Source of the DNA: Halanaerobium polyolivorans
Lineage (GTDB): Bacteria > Bacillota > Halanaerobiia > Halanaerobiales > Halanaerobiaceae
Direction: 5' to 3'
Assembly: GCF_020711195.1 (NCBI RefSeq)
Contig: NZ_JAJFAT010000010.1
Location: 52,737-116,736, forward strand
DNA: 64,000 nt
Below, piece by piece: positions 1 to 7,630 of this stretch (position 1 is the stretch's first letter; every line of letters starts with the position of its first letter). Below the pieces are notes generated by a model, which was given only the letters and a program-made list of their open reading frames with translations, was not told the DNA's origin and made no database searches. The position numbers were made by a program, and so were the translations under genes.

Positions 1-2
1 AT

Positions 3-269
3 TATAATGTTTATCCTGTTAACCCAAATCTTGAAAATATTGATGGAGATAAATGCTATGCTGCCCTGGCCTCAATTCCTGCCAAAATAGAGGTTGTAGA
101 TATGGTTGTTAATCCTAAGATAGCTATTAAGATAATGGAAAACATCAAAGCTGAAGGTATAGAATATGTCTGGCTGCAGCCGGGAACAAGAAGCTCTCAA
201 ATAAGGAGTTTTGCTAAAAACAATAATATCAATTTAATTGAAAGCTGTATTTTAAGAAACTTAGACTAA
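3..269 (+). CDS. CoA-binding domain protein (YccU-like), 5' end outside window
   Basis: The only forward open frame at the left edge enters the window already open and ends at the TAA at 267-269, giving 88 residues of a C-terminal part. Segments such as VYPVNP near the edge, VDMVVNP in the middle and VWLQPG towards the end match the Rossmann-type CoA-binding proteins of the COG1832/YccU group, which are about 130-150 residues long, so roughly a third is missing to the left. Members are cytoplasmic, bind CoA and mostly have no defined function. The gene converges on the large sensor gene to its right. The family call rests on motif memory, not a search. Confidence 0.7.
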   Translation, partial: YNVYPVNPNLENIDGDKCYAALASIPAKIEVVDMVVNPKIAIKIMENIKAEGIEYVWLQPGTRSSQIRSFAKNNNINLIESCILRNLD

Positions 270-383
270 ATTAAATATATTAAGAAAGAGATCATTCCCA
301 GATTAAAAGTCAATCCAGAACATGCAGAAGACGATGAGATAGATCAGGATATAGTTAGGAATTCCATAATCAGAAGCTGTTGA
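270..383 (+). other. In-frame open stretch after the CoA-binding gene's stop, possible remnant
   Basis: Reading on in the same frame after the TAA gives 37 sense codons to a TGA at 381-383. The peptide looks protein-like (IIPRLKVNPEHAEDDEIDQD in its middle), but there is no ATG, GTG or TTG with a ribosome site. It may be a fragment of a lost gene or chance. I do not recognise a family. Confidence 0.2.
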
Positions 384-402
384 AATTGCCTGAGCATTAT
401 TT

Positions 403-3400
403 TTATTCACCTGAAAGCATAGCAATAAATTCTTCAGCAATTTCAGGATCAAATTGGCTTCCGGCACAGCGTTTTATTTCAGCGAGGGCTTCAATTCTAT
501 TGATTGCCTCAGTATAGGGCCGCTCATTTGTCATTACATCATAGGCATCTATAATTGATATTATCCTGGCTAAATAAGGGATCTCTTCTCCTTTTAGGCC
601 CCTGGGATAACCACTCCCATCCCAGCGCTCATGATGTGATAAAATATCTTCAGCTATCACAGAAAACTCGCTGGATGCATTGGCAATTTTAAAACCAACT
701 CTGGGATGATTTTTCATTATCTCCCATTCTTTTTTATCAAGTTTGCCAGGCTTGCTTAAAATCTCTTCAGAAATTGTTGTTTTACCAATATCATGTAGTT
801 TTGCCAGCAGAGAAAGTTTGTCTAATTCTGAGTGATCAAGACCAAGCCTTCGTCCGAGCTTCCGTGCATTTCTACTCATCCGAACTGCATGTTCTTTGGT
901 TTCATCACTTTTAGCTGCCAGAGCATTAATTATGCTTTCAACAATCTTACTTTTTTCACTTCTTTTTTCTAACAATTTATTTTGATACATCAGATCATCA
1001 GCTTCTTTTAAAACAGCTTCGATCGACTGATCAAGTTCAAACTTTGTTGCCTTACCCAACCCCATTGAAACAGGGGTTTTTTCAATATAACTATGATCCA
1101 TCTTATCCCTGATTTTATTCATTATTTTTTGTGCTTCTGTTTTATCAGTTTGAGGAAGCACAGCTAAAAATTCATCCCCACCCCAGCGGGCGATTAATGT
1201 CTTTTCAGGAGTTGCACTTTCTAAAATCCGAGCTGCTTTGATCAAAAATTGATCTCCCAGATCATCACCATAACTATCGTTGATAAGTTTTAAACCATTA
1301 ATATCTGCTTTAATAATACTCAAGGGTAAATTATTCTTTTGATTCAGTTTATTAATTGTATTTTTTTCTTCAAAGCATTTTCTATTATTAAGCCCTGTTA
1401 AGACATCAGTATAAAGGAGTTTGTCAATTTTTGCTTTGTGTTTATTATGTTCAGCAGTATAATCGAGCCAGGAACCAATAACTTTAATTACTCCACCTTC
1501 CCTGCTGATTACCTTTTGCTGATCATATAGCCAGTGATAATTGCCCTCTTTATCTTTAAATCGATATTCATCAACCGAGGCATCTTTGATAGTAACTTTG
1601 GCTATTTTCTCTTTCAATATCTCCCGATCTTCTGGGTGAACACAGCTTAAATGAAATTCTTCTCTGCCAATAAAATCTTCAGCTTTAAAGCCCAAAATGT
1701 TCTCTACATTTTCATTTAAATAAGTTATTTCATGTTTTCCATCAACTACTTGATAGGAATAAATAACAGCAGTAGTTTGAGAGATTAACTGTTCAAGTTT
1801 TCGCTGACTTTCTTTTAGTGCCTGTTCAGTTTCTTTAAGATGAGTTATATCTCTTCCCACACCTTGTATTTCTGTGATTTCTCCCATTTCATTTAAAATC
1901 GCGTTATCTTCCCAGGAAATCCAGCGCCAGCCATCTACGGTCATTGCCCTTTGTTCCATATGTGCCCTATAAGGAGCTTTGTTAAGAGCTTTCATTGCTT
2001 TTAAAGTGCTTTCTAGATCATCCTCATGCACTAAGGGAGTAAATTTACTCCCGATAAGTTCTTCTCTTGTTTTGCCAAACAATTCACAGTAGGCATCATT
2101 TACATAAATAAAGCGGTTTTCACTATCAACCCTGACTATCAAATCATTTTGAGATTCGATTAAACCCTGATACAATTTTTTGCTTTTTTTAAGTTCTTCT
2201 TCAACTTTTTTGCGTTCAGAGATATCAATAGCTACTCCTAAAGTTAAGAGCTTTTCATCCTGATAATCACTTAAAGGATAAACGGTAAACATTGCTGTAA
2301 ACTTCTCACCATTTTTACGGATTAAAGTTACCTCATCACTCCAGCTTTTATTGTCTTCGATAAGGGTGTGCATATTTGGAAACTGACGGATTTCAGACTT
2401 GCAGTGCAGCTTAGAAACAGGAGTATCAATTACTTCTTCTCTACTGTAGCCAAAAATATTTTCTGCCCCGGGACTAAACTCTCTAATAAATGATTCTTTT
2501 TTATCATCAGTTGCCTCAGTAATTATAAAGGAAATATTTTGACTGGCTTTAAAAATCGCTTCCAGTTTTTTCTCTTTTTCTATCGACTCTGTAATATCAA
2601 GTGAAGTTCCAACAATTTTTTCTATTTTACCATCAACAATTATCGGGCTTAAATTGGTATGCCAGTATTTCAATCCACCCGGTAGATCTATCTTTTCTTG
2701 ATATTCTATACTTTCTTTTTTAACCAGACAGCTTCTATATTTATTTTCGATTTCACTACCTATTTCTTTACCAAAAGCTTCAACAGGGGTTTTACCTTTA
2801 ATGCTTTCTGATTTGATCCCTGTTAAATTCTCTTCTATAGAATTCAAACTTTGATAAGTTATTTTTTGGTCATTATCTACATTTAAAAGGAAAATGCTGG
2901 TTTGAACATTATTAAATATACTTTCATATTCCTGATTTAAAACTTCCAATTCTTTTTCTGCTTTTTTGCGCTCGGTGATATTTTCATGAGCAACAACTGC
3001 AGAAAAAGGGCCCTCACCTTTATAAGGTGTCACCCTAAGCTTAAACCATCTTTCATTTTCAGGAGAATGGCAGGGATATTCAAAACTAAACAAATCACTT
3101 TCCTGAGCCATTACTTTTTTAATACCAGCTAAAATATCTGCTGCATTTTCAGCCTCATCAGCATTTTTTAAAAGCTCAAGATAATTTATCCCCAGCCCAC
3201 TCTCTGCAGGTGTCAAAGCATTTTCCCGGGCAAAATCTTCCCAGGCCTTATTGGTATAGCAAATTACTCCATTTTCATCAAGTACAGCAATATGGGCTGA
3301 AAGTGAGTCAAGTGAGTATTGATTTAACTGACAATGCTTTTTTATTTGATGATTATTTAAAAATTCTTTTAGATTATGCTTAAAAATTTTCTGCTCGAGC

Positions 3401-3726
3401 TCATTTTCAGGCAGGCTGAGTATGAGATCTGCAGCTTTAAACTCTGGTTTAGAGTCAAAACTCCGAGTATTATTATTAAGAAAAATAATTGGCAGTTGAT
3501 ACTTAGATTTAATTTTTTCTGCAAATTGATAAGAAAAAACTCCAGCTTCATAAAAACTGCCTAAAATGATTAAATCTATTTGGCCAGCCTTAGAGGAAAT
3601 ATATTCAGCTGCTTTTTCGCCTGAAGAAAAAGTGACTACAGCTCTATCCCCCAGCTCTCTAATTAAAGGCTCTAATTTCTGCTCCATCTTTTTTTCTGCA
3701 GTTATTATTATAATTTTATCTTTCAT
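403..3726 (-). CDS. Multi-PAS sensor with GGDEF and HD-GYP domains
   Basis: This 1107-residue protein probably controls cyclic-di-GMP. Residues about 1-110 resemble a response-regulator receiver, but the place of the phospho-accepting Asp is Gly (DLIILGSF), so it is probably a pseudo-receiver. Five PAS-type sensor domains follow (about 138-255, 265-385, 388-510, 515-640, 645-775). Next come a GGDEF domain with intact RWGGDEF near residue 849 and an HD-GYP phosphodiesterase domain with HDIGK near 977 and HHERWDGSGYP near 1035. The inhibitory RxxD site five residues before GGDEF is absent (PEKT there). No transmembrane segment is visible, so it should be cytoplasmic. The ATG at 3724-3726 follows a purine-rich AAGGAAG. 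Having both synthesis and degradation domains, its net activity cannot be read from sequence. Confidence 0.9.
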   Translation of the reverse strand: MKDKIIIITAEKKMEQKLEPLIRELGDRAVVTFSSGEKAAEYISSKAGQIDLIILGSFYEAGVFSYQFAEKIKSKYQLPIIFLNNNTRSFDSKPEFKAADLILSLPENELEQKIFKHNLKEFLNNHQIKKHCQLNQYSLDSLSAHIAVLDENGVICYTNKAWEDFARENALTPAESGLGINYLELLKNADEAENAADILAGIKKVMAQESDLFSFEYPCHSPENERWFKLRVTPYKGEGPFSAVVAHENITERKKAEKELEVLNQEYESIFNNVQTSIFLLNVDNDQKITYQSLNSIEENLTGIKSESIKGKTPVEAFGKEIGSEIENKYRSCLVKKESIEYQEKIDLPGGLKYWHTNLSPIIVDGKIEKIVGTSLDITESIEKEKKLEAIFKASQNISFIITEATDDKKESFIREFSPGAENIFGYSREEVIDTPVSKLHCKSEIRQFPNMHTLIEDNKSWSDEVTLIRKNGEKFTAMFTVYPLSDYQDEKLLTLGVAIDISERKKVEEELKKSKKLYQGLIESQNDLIVRVDSENRFIYVNDAYCELFGKTREELIGSKFTPLVHEDDLESTLKAMKALNKAPYRAHMEQRAMTVDGWRWISWEDNAILNEMGEITEIQGVGRDITHLKETEQALKESQRKLEQLISQTTAVIYSYQVVDGKHEITYLNENVENILGFKAEDFIGREEFHLSCVHPEDREILKEKIAKVTIKDASVDEYRFKDKEGNYHWLYDQQKVISREGGVIKVIGSWLDYTAEHNKHKAKIDKLLYTDVLTGLNNRKCFEEKNTINKLNQKNNLPLSIIKADINGLKLINDSYGDDLGDQFLIKAARILESATPEKTLIARWGGDEFLAVLPQTDKTEAQKIMNKIRDKMDHSYIEKTPVSMGLGKATKFELDQSIEAVLKEADDLMYQNKLLEKRSEKSKIVESIINALAAKSDETKEHAVRMSRNARKLGRRLGLDHSELDKLSLLAKLHDIGKTTISEEILSKPGKLDKKEWEIMKNHPRVGFKIANASSEFSVIAEDILSHHERWDGSGYPRGLKGEEIPYLARIISIIDAYDVMTNERPYTEAINRIEALAEIKRCAGSQFDPEIAEEFIAMLSGE

Positions 3727-3765
3727 TAAATTAAACTTCCTTTTCTAAATAAGATTTTCTAGCTA

Positions 3766-3844
3766 AATCAGCTCTTTTTCTATTCTTTAGCATCTTTAAT
3801 AATATCAGTTATCGATAAAAAAGTAAAATTAAATAGAGCTGATT
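3766..3844. repeat. Inverted repeat flanking the putative sensor-gene promoter
   Basis: Arms AATCAGCTCT (3766-3775) and AGAGCTGATT (3835-3844) are perfect 10-bp inverted copies separated by 59 bases. A possible minus-strand promoter (TTTACT, 17 bases, TATTAT) lies between them, which would place one arm upstream and the other in the leader of the PAS/GGDEF/HD-GYP gene. Function unknown. Confidence 0.35.
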
Positions 3845-3857
3845 AAACAAAAATATT

Positions 3858-3918
3858 CCTTCACTTGAGCCATTATTAGTCCAGCTATAATTTAGAAAAT
3901 ATTAACTCAAAATGAAGG
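3858..3918. repeat. Interrupted inverted repeat between pirin and sensor genes
   Basis: CCTTCAcTTGAG (3858-3869) faces CTCAAaaTGAAGG (3906-3918), with short mismatched bases between the two paired halves and a loop of about 36 bases. The rest of 3749-4001 holds no gene. A weak hairpin AGCAG/CTGCT near 3945-3961 might end the pirin transcript. Confidence 0.3.
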
Positions 3919-4001
3919 GATTATAATATTATATTTCACGCTAAAAGCAGAATTTCCTGCTAATATATTTATGAAATTATATTTTTTTATTTTTTTAAAA
4001 A

Positions 4002-4730
4002 TTATTCTACAAAAGAACCTCTCAACTTTATTTCTTGCTGATGAGCTTTTCCTTTTAAGAAAATTAACCTGCTGCCCTCTTTAAAGTCAAGAGAAATCTC
4101 TTCTCCTGCTTCTATCAACAAACCTTCTTTAGCAGCAAGCTTATACTGACCTTCTATTTGTCCTTCAATCAAATAAATTATCCCTACCTGATCTGTCTTT
4201 AGTTGTTCCTGGAATTTAGTATCATTTTTCACCTTAATATCAAGGTATTCTATTTCTGTCTGCAGTTCTAATTTTGAATTTGGACCTGCTATTTTCCTGA
4301 TCAAAAGATCAGAACTTTTTTCTTCTTCAATCTCTTCAGCCTTGACAGTTTGATAACTGGGATCAGAATTTTTTAGCTTTTGGGGGAGATTTATCCAAAG
4401 CTGTATTCCCCGGCTTAAACCTTCAGGACCCGGCTTTTCTGAATGAGTAATACTTTTACCAGCATTAAATGCCTGAATCCCTCCAGGTCCAACCTCAGCT
4501 TTATTACCCAAATTATCTTCATGGATGAAATGTCCTTCCAGCATATAAGTTATTGCTTCAAATCCTCGATGTTCATGAGGAGCAAATTCATTGGGCGGCT
4601 CCACAAAAAATTCATCAAGTAAAACAAATGGATCGTGAAAATCATTCCGGCTTCTATTTGGAAAGAGTCTATTTACTTCAGCACCTGCACCTTCAGCTTT
4701 TTTAACTGCTGAAATTTTATCTGCTTTCAT
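4002..4730 (-). CDS. Pirin family cupin protein
   Basis: A 242-residue protein with the pirin signature: HEHRGFEAITY near residues 53-63 supplies the first metal-binding histidines and HSEKP near residue 97 the third histidine and glutamate, all in the N-terminal cupin barrel. The C-terminal half is the second, degenerate cupin. Pirins bind iron, and some have quercetin-dioxygenase or redox-sensing activity; the substrate here is unknown. The start is fixed by a strong AGGAGGTAAG just before the ATG. The gene stands alone and seems to have its own promoter. Confidence 0.9.
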   Translation of the reverse strand: MKADKISAVKKAEGAGAEVNRLFPNRSRNDFHDPFVLLDEFFVEPPNEFAPHEHRGFEAITYMLEGHFIHEDNLGNKAEVGPGGIQAFNAGKSITHSEKPGPEGLSRGIQLWINLPQKLKNSDPSYQTVKAEEIEEEKSSDLLIRKIAGPNSKLELQTEIEYLDIKVKNDTKFQEQLKTDQVGIIYLIEGQIEGQYKLAAKEGLLIEAGEEISLDFKEGSRLIFLKGKAHQQEIKLRGSFVE

Positions 4731-4880
4731 CTTCTTACCTCCTTTTTGATCTCTTAGCTTAAAAATAATATATTTTATCTAAAAATAAAATAAATTACTT
4801 TACAAAAATAGTTTTAAATTCATAATCTCTTCATATTTAGTTGTTAAGCTTAATATAGAATAGCAGAGGAGGAATAAAAA

Positions 4881-5156
4881 ATGAGAAAGATGACAGTTGT
4901 GATGCTTATTGTCTTGGCTCTTATCTTTAGTTCTACTACCTTATTATTTGCTGCCAATCAGGGTAGAAATATGCAGGAGAGAATGAACATCCAGACCGAA
5001 ACAGCTCAATACAGAGCAAATGAAGACTGTACAGAAGAAGAACTACAGCTCAGAGAACAGAGACAGGAAGGTAGAATGCTTAAACAAGAAGCTGGAGAAA
5101 ACGGACGTTTTAATCAACGGGTTGAACAAACACAAAGACAGAGATTTGCTAGATAA
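4881..5156 (+). CDS. Small secreted Q/E/R-rich protein, unknown
   Basis: This 91-residue ORF has a convincing signal peptide: a basic start (MRKM), a hydrophobic stretch of about 18 residues and an AxA-like end (LLFAANQG). The mature part of about 65 residues is rich in Gln, Glu, Arg and Asn with a single Cys, suggesting a helical or disordered periplasmic protein. An AGAGGAGGAA site lies seven bases before the ATG, and a good terminator follows at 5201-5254, so it is probably a real single-gene transcript. I recognise no family. Confidence 0.7.
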   Translation: MRKMTVVMLIVLALIFSSTTLLFAANQGRNMQERMNIQTETAQYRANEDCTEEELQLREQRQEGRMLKQEAGENGRFNQRVEQTQRQRFAR

Positions 5157-5200
5157 TATTTTGGCTTAAGATTAGCTTCCCTTAGTTTTAAGTCTTTAAA

Positions 5201-5254
5201 ACTCCCAAACAGAGGAACTTAGAACAATTTCTTCTGCAAGGGAGTCCTTTTTTA
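5201..5254 (+). terminator. Rho-independent terminator of the small secreted protein gene
   Basis: ACTCCC (5201-5206) pairs with GGGAGT (5240-5245), with further pairing CAGA/TCTG inside, followed by CC and six T. Confidence 0.65.
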
Positions 5255-5926
5255 TTCTTTAAATTTATATTTTAAATGACAACCATCACAAAACGGTTTA
5301 TTTCTGGACTTACCACAGCGGCAGAGGGTAAGTCTATTTCTTTTCTGATAATGGCTTCCATCAGCAGATTCAATTAAAATCTTACCTTTTACATAAATAC
5401 CTGCTCCAAAACCATATTCTCCATCCTGTAAGATCTCTATTTGGGGTTGATAATCTTTTTCTACAAATTCCCCCTCTTTATCAACAACAGTTAATCTGCC
5501 TGCTGGACACTCATCAGCAGATTTTATTGCCTCTTTTTTCTTTTCTTGATCAGAAGATTCTTTTACCATTTCCCAGGTGCTGCCCTTTTCTGTATGACAG
5601 AATCTGGCTAGTGCACATCTATGATCATCTAAAAGATCTATTTCTTCACCTTCAATATGTTCTGCCCGCTCCCTATATGATTCTTTTTCTGCTATTTCTG
5701 TACCATCAAAATCAACTTCTTGATGAGAGCCATCACAAAAAGGAGGGTTCTTTGATTGACCACAGCGGCAGAGTGAATAACTTTCAGATTGGGGTAATTC
5801 ACGTCCAGGATGATATTCATAATGATTGCCTACTTCAACAATTATTTTCTCTTTCAGTGGGACATTACCACTGACAAGATAGGGGCCATCTTTTATAATT
5901 TTAATTTTAGCTTCATTGTTAGCCAT
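5252..5926 (-). CDS. Double CDGSH iron-sulfur protein with Fer4-like middle domain
   Basis: The 224-residue protein has two CDGSH-type [2Fe-2S] motifs, CRCGQSKNPPFCDGSH near residue 55 and CRCGKSRNKPFCDGCH near residue 202. Between them (about 95-150) is a segment with HRCALARFCH and DECPAGRLTVVD, typical of the iron-binding zinc-finger or divergent Fer4 domain fused to CDGSH proteins. The second motif has Cys in place of the usual Ser (CDGC), while the Cys3His cluster ligands remain. Likely a cytoplasmic redox or iron-sulfur protein. A ribosome site GAGGTG precedes the ATG. It sits just downstream of a decayed epimerase on the same strand. Confidence 0.85.
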   Translation of the reverse strand: MANNEAKIKIIKDGPYLVSGNVPLKEKIIVEVGNHYEYHPGRELPQSESYSLCRCGQSKNPPFCDGSHQEVDFDGTEIAEKESYRERAEHIEGEEIDLLDDHRCALARFCHTEKGSTWEMVKESSDQEKKKEAIKSADECPAGRLTVVDKEGEFVEKDYQPQIEILQDGEYGFGAGIYVKGKILIESADGSHYQKRNRLTLCRCGKSRNKPFCDGCHLKYKFKE

Positions 5927-5946
5927 TTTAACACCTCATTTTTTAA

Positions 5947-6138
5947 TTATTTGATTTCTATACTATGCTGACAGGAAAATTCCTTTCCGCTTTTAAGCCT
6001 GATTATTCCTTCTTTATTTTTTAAATCACCTGTAGAGTCAACAGAATCAGCTATTCCATACCATGGTTCTATACAGACAAAGGGAGCACCATGCAGCTCA
6101 AATTCAGCTAAAAGCTCTTCGTTCTCAATTTTATACAT
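5947..6138 (-). pseudogene. Aldose 1-epimerase (LacX-like) with its middle deleted
   Basis: The 63-residue frame begins like a galactose mutarotase (MYKIENEEL) and then passes straight into the C-terminal signature of the same family (GAPFVCIEPWYGIADS, ending FSCQHSIEIK). Intact LacX-type epimerases are about 290 residues, so about 225 residues from the centre, including the catalytic histidines, are missing while the frame is kept. Start codon and ribosome site (AAGGGGGAT) survive. It cannot be an active epimerase. Reading: an internal-deletion remnant; a functional micro-protein is less likely. Confidence 0.75.
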
Positions 6139-6333
6139 AATATCCCCCTTTACTTGTTCTTATTATTCACTCATTTTTTAGAAAGAAAAGTATTATTTTT
6201 AAGCTAAAACCACTGCTTGGCCTTAGTTTCTTGTGCATAATCAATATTTATTTTCTTTAGCTTAGTTAAATAGTTCTATTAAATTTTTCTTTTTCCTTTA
6301 TTATATTTCTAAATTATGGCTAAGTCATAATCG

Positions 6334-6363
6334 AAAAAAGCCCTTCTCAAAAGAGAAGAGCTT
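6334..6363 (-). terminator. Terminator of the transporter-M20 operon
   Basis: On the minus strand GCTCTTCTC (6361-6353) pairs with GAGAAGGGC (6348-6340) around TTTT, with one G-T pair, followed by six T. It lies about 90 bases past the stop of the last M20 gene. Confidence 0.8.
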
Positions 6364-6408
6364 AATAAAATATTTGCTTAGTTTCTTAAAATTAAATTAT
6401 TGACCCTC

Positions 6409-6427
6409 CTCGGGGCAAGCCCACGAG
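6409..6427. repeat. GC-rich hairpin of unknown origin
   Basis: CTCG (6409-6412) pairs with CGAG (6424-6427) and GGG with CCC around CAAG, with one bulged A. The segment 6402-6440 is unusually GC-rich for this region. It could be a mobile-element footprint or an extra transcript-end structure; nothing proves either. Confidence 0.35.
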
Positions 6428-6452
6428 CTTTGCGAGTAGACTTTAGCTTCTA

Positions 6453-7616
6453 TCACTGATTTAAATAATTAAAGGCAAAATTAAAGTAAAGAGAGGCACC
6501 AATTAAAAGGCTGTCCTCATCTATGTTAAATTCTGGATGGTGATGAGGGAAGTTTTTGCTATCATCCTCAAATCCAGCCCCTACAAAAGCTAAACAACCA
6601 GGGATTTCATTTAGATAGTAAGCCATATCTTCACTACCGGTTGTTTTCTCCATTGAAATTATACTATCTTCACCAACTATCTCTGCCGCAGCTTTTTGAG
6701 CATAGGCAGCGATTTCAGCATCATTGACTGTAGGTGGTGTCCCTTCTTTGATCTCAACTTCAGCCTCTGCCCTATATGCTGCAGCAATTTTATTGGCAAA
6801 TCTTTCAATAGCTTCTGAAGCATTAGTTCTTGATTTCTCACTAAAACAGCGCAGGGTTCCTTCTAATTCGGCTCGAGAGGGAATAATGTTAAATCTACTC
6901 CCAGAATCGATTTTACCGATTGTAAAGACAACCGGATCTAAAGGACTGCTTTCTCTACTCATAACAGCCTGTGATTCCATCACAAAGGCCGAAGCAGCTG
7001 CAATCGGATCTACAGTCTGCTGAGGAAGTGAACCATGGCCGCCAGCACCGATAAAATTAATCATCACATAATCACCAGAAGCCATTCTTGGACCAGCCTC
7101 AACATTAATTTTGCCTGTTTTTAAACCACTCCAGAGATGAATACCTAAAATTGCCTCAACATCTTTAAGTACTCCCTCTTTAACCAGCTCTTTGGCTCCT
7201 GCTACCATCTCTTCAGCAGGCTGAAAGATAAGTTTTACTCTTCCCGATAATTGATCCTTTGTTTTAACAAGAGCTCTGGCTGCTGTTAATAACATTGCCG
7301 TATGTCCATCATGTCCACAGGCATGCATTAAACCTTTATTTTCTGATTTAAAGCTGAGTTCAGTTTCTTCATCTAATTCTAAGGCATCAATATCAGCCCT
7401 TAAAGCAACTGTCTTACCTTCTTTTGCACCTTCGATTACTGCCACAACTCCTGTGCCAGCACAACTTTTATATTCAACCCCTATTTTATCTAACTCTTCT
7501 TTAATCCGTTCAGAAGTGCGGTATTCCTCCCAACTTTTTTCGGGATTTTTATGAAATTCTCTTCTAAGTTCTATTAAATATTCTTTTTCTGCTCTTAAAA
7601 CTTCCTTAAAGTCCAT
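6453..7616 (-). CDS. M20D family amidohydrolase, second copy
   Basis: A 387-residue zinc amidohydrolase of the M20D group (hippurate, N-acyl-amino-acid and IAA-amino-acid hydrolases). The metal site is visible as HACGHDGHTAMLL near residue 100, with Glu in PAEEM near residue 134 and the late histidine in FPHHHPEFN near residue 357. It should cleave an N-acyl group from an amino acid or dipeptide in the cytoplasm. It is a diverged tandem duplicate of the gene upstream, 14 bases away, and the last gene of an operon with a transporter and a carbamoylase-type hydrolase. AAGGTGG precedes the ATG. The exact substrate is unknown. Confidence 0.9.
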   Translation of the reverse strand: MDFKEVLRAEKEYLIELRREFHKNPEKSWEEYRTSERIKEELDKIGVEYKSCAGTGVVAVIEGAKEGKTVALRADIDALELDEETELSFKSENKGLMHACGHDGHTAMLLTAARALVKTKDQLSGRVKLIFQPAEEMVAGAKELVKEGVLKDVEAILGIHLWSGLKTGKINVEAGPRMASGDYVMINFIGAGGHGSLPQQTVDPIAAASAFVMESQAVMSRESSPLDPVVFTIGKIDSGSRFNIIPSRAELEGTLRCFSEKSRTNASEAIERFANKIAAAYRAEAEVEIKEGTPPTVNDAEIAAYAQKAAAEIVGEDSIISMEKTTGSEDMAYYLNEIPGCLAFVGAGFEDDSKNFPHHHPEFNIDEDSLLIGASLYFNFAFNYLNQ

Positions 7617-7630
7617 CTATACCACCTTTT

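Larger units (their letters stand above)
6139..6452. other. Intergenic 314 bases: terminator and a GC-rich hairpin
   Basis: No convincing coding frame. It holds the terminator for the M20 hydrolase operon (6334-6363) and a GC-rich hairpin at 6409-6427 that contrasts with its AT-rich surroundings. The part nearest 6139 should contain the promoter of the epimerase remnant and CDGSH gene, but I could not assign one. Confidence 0.5.
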
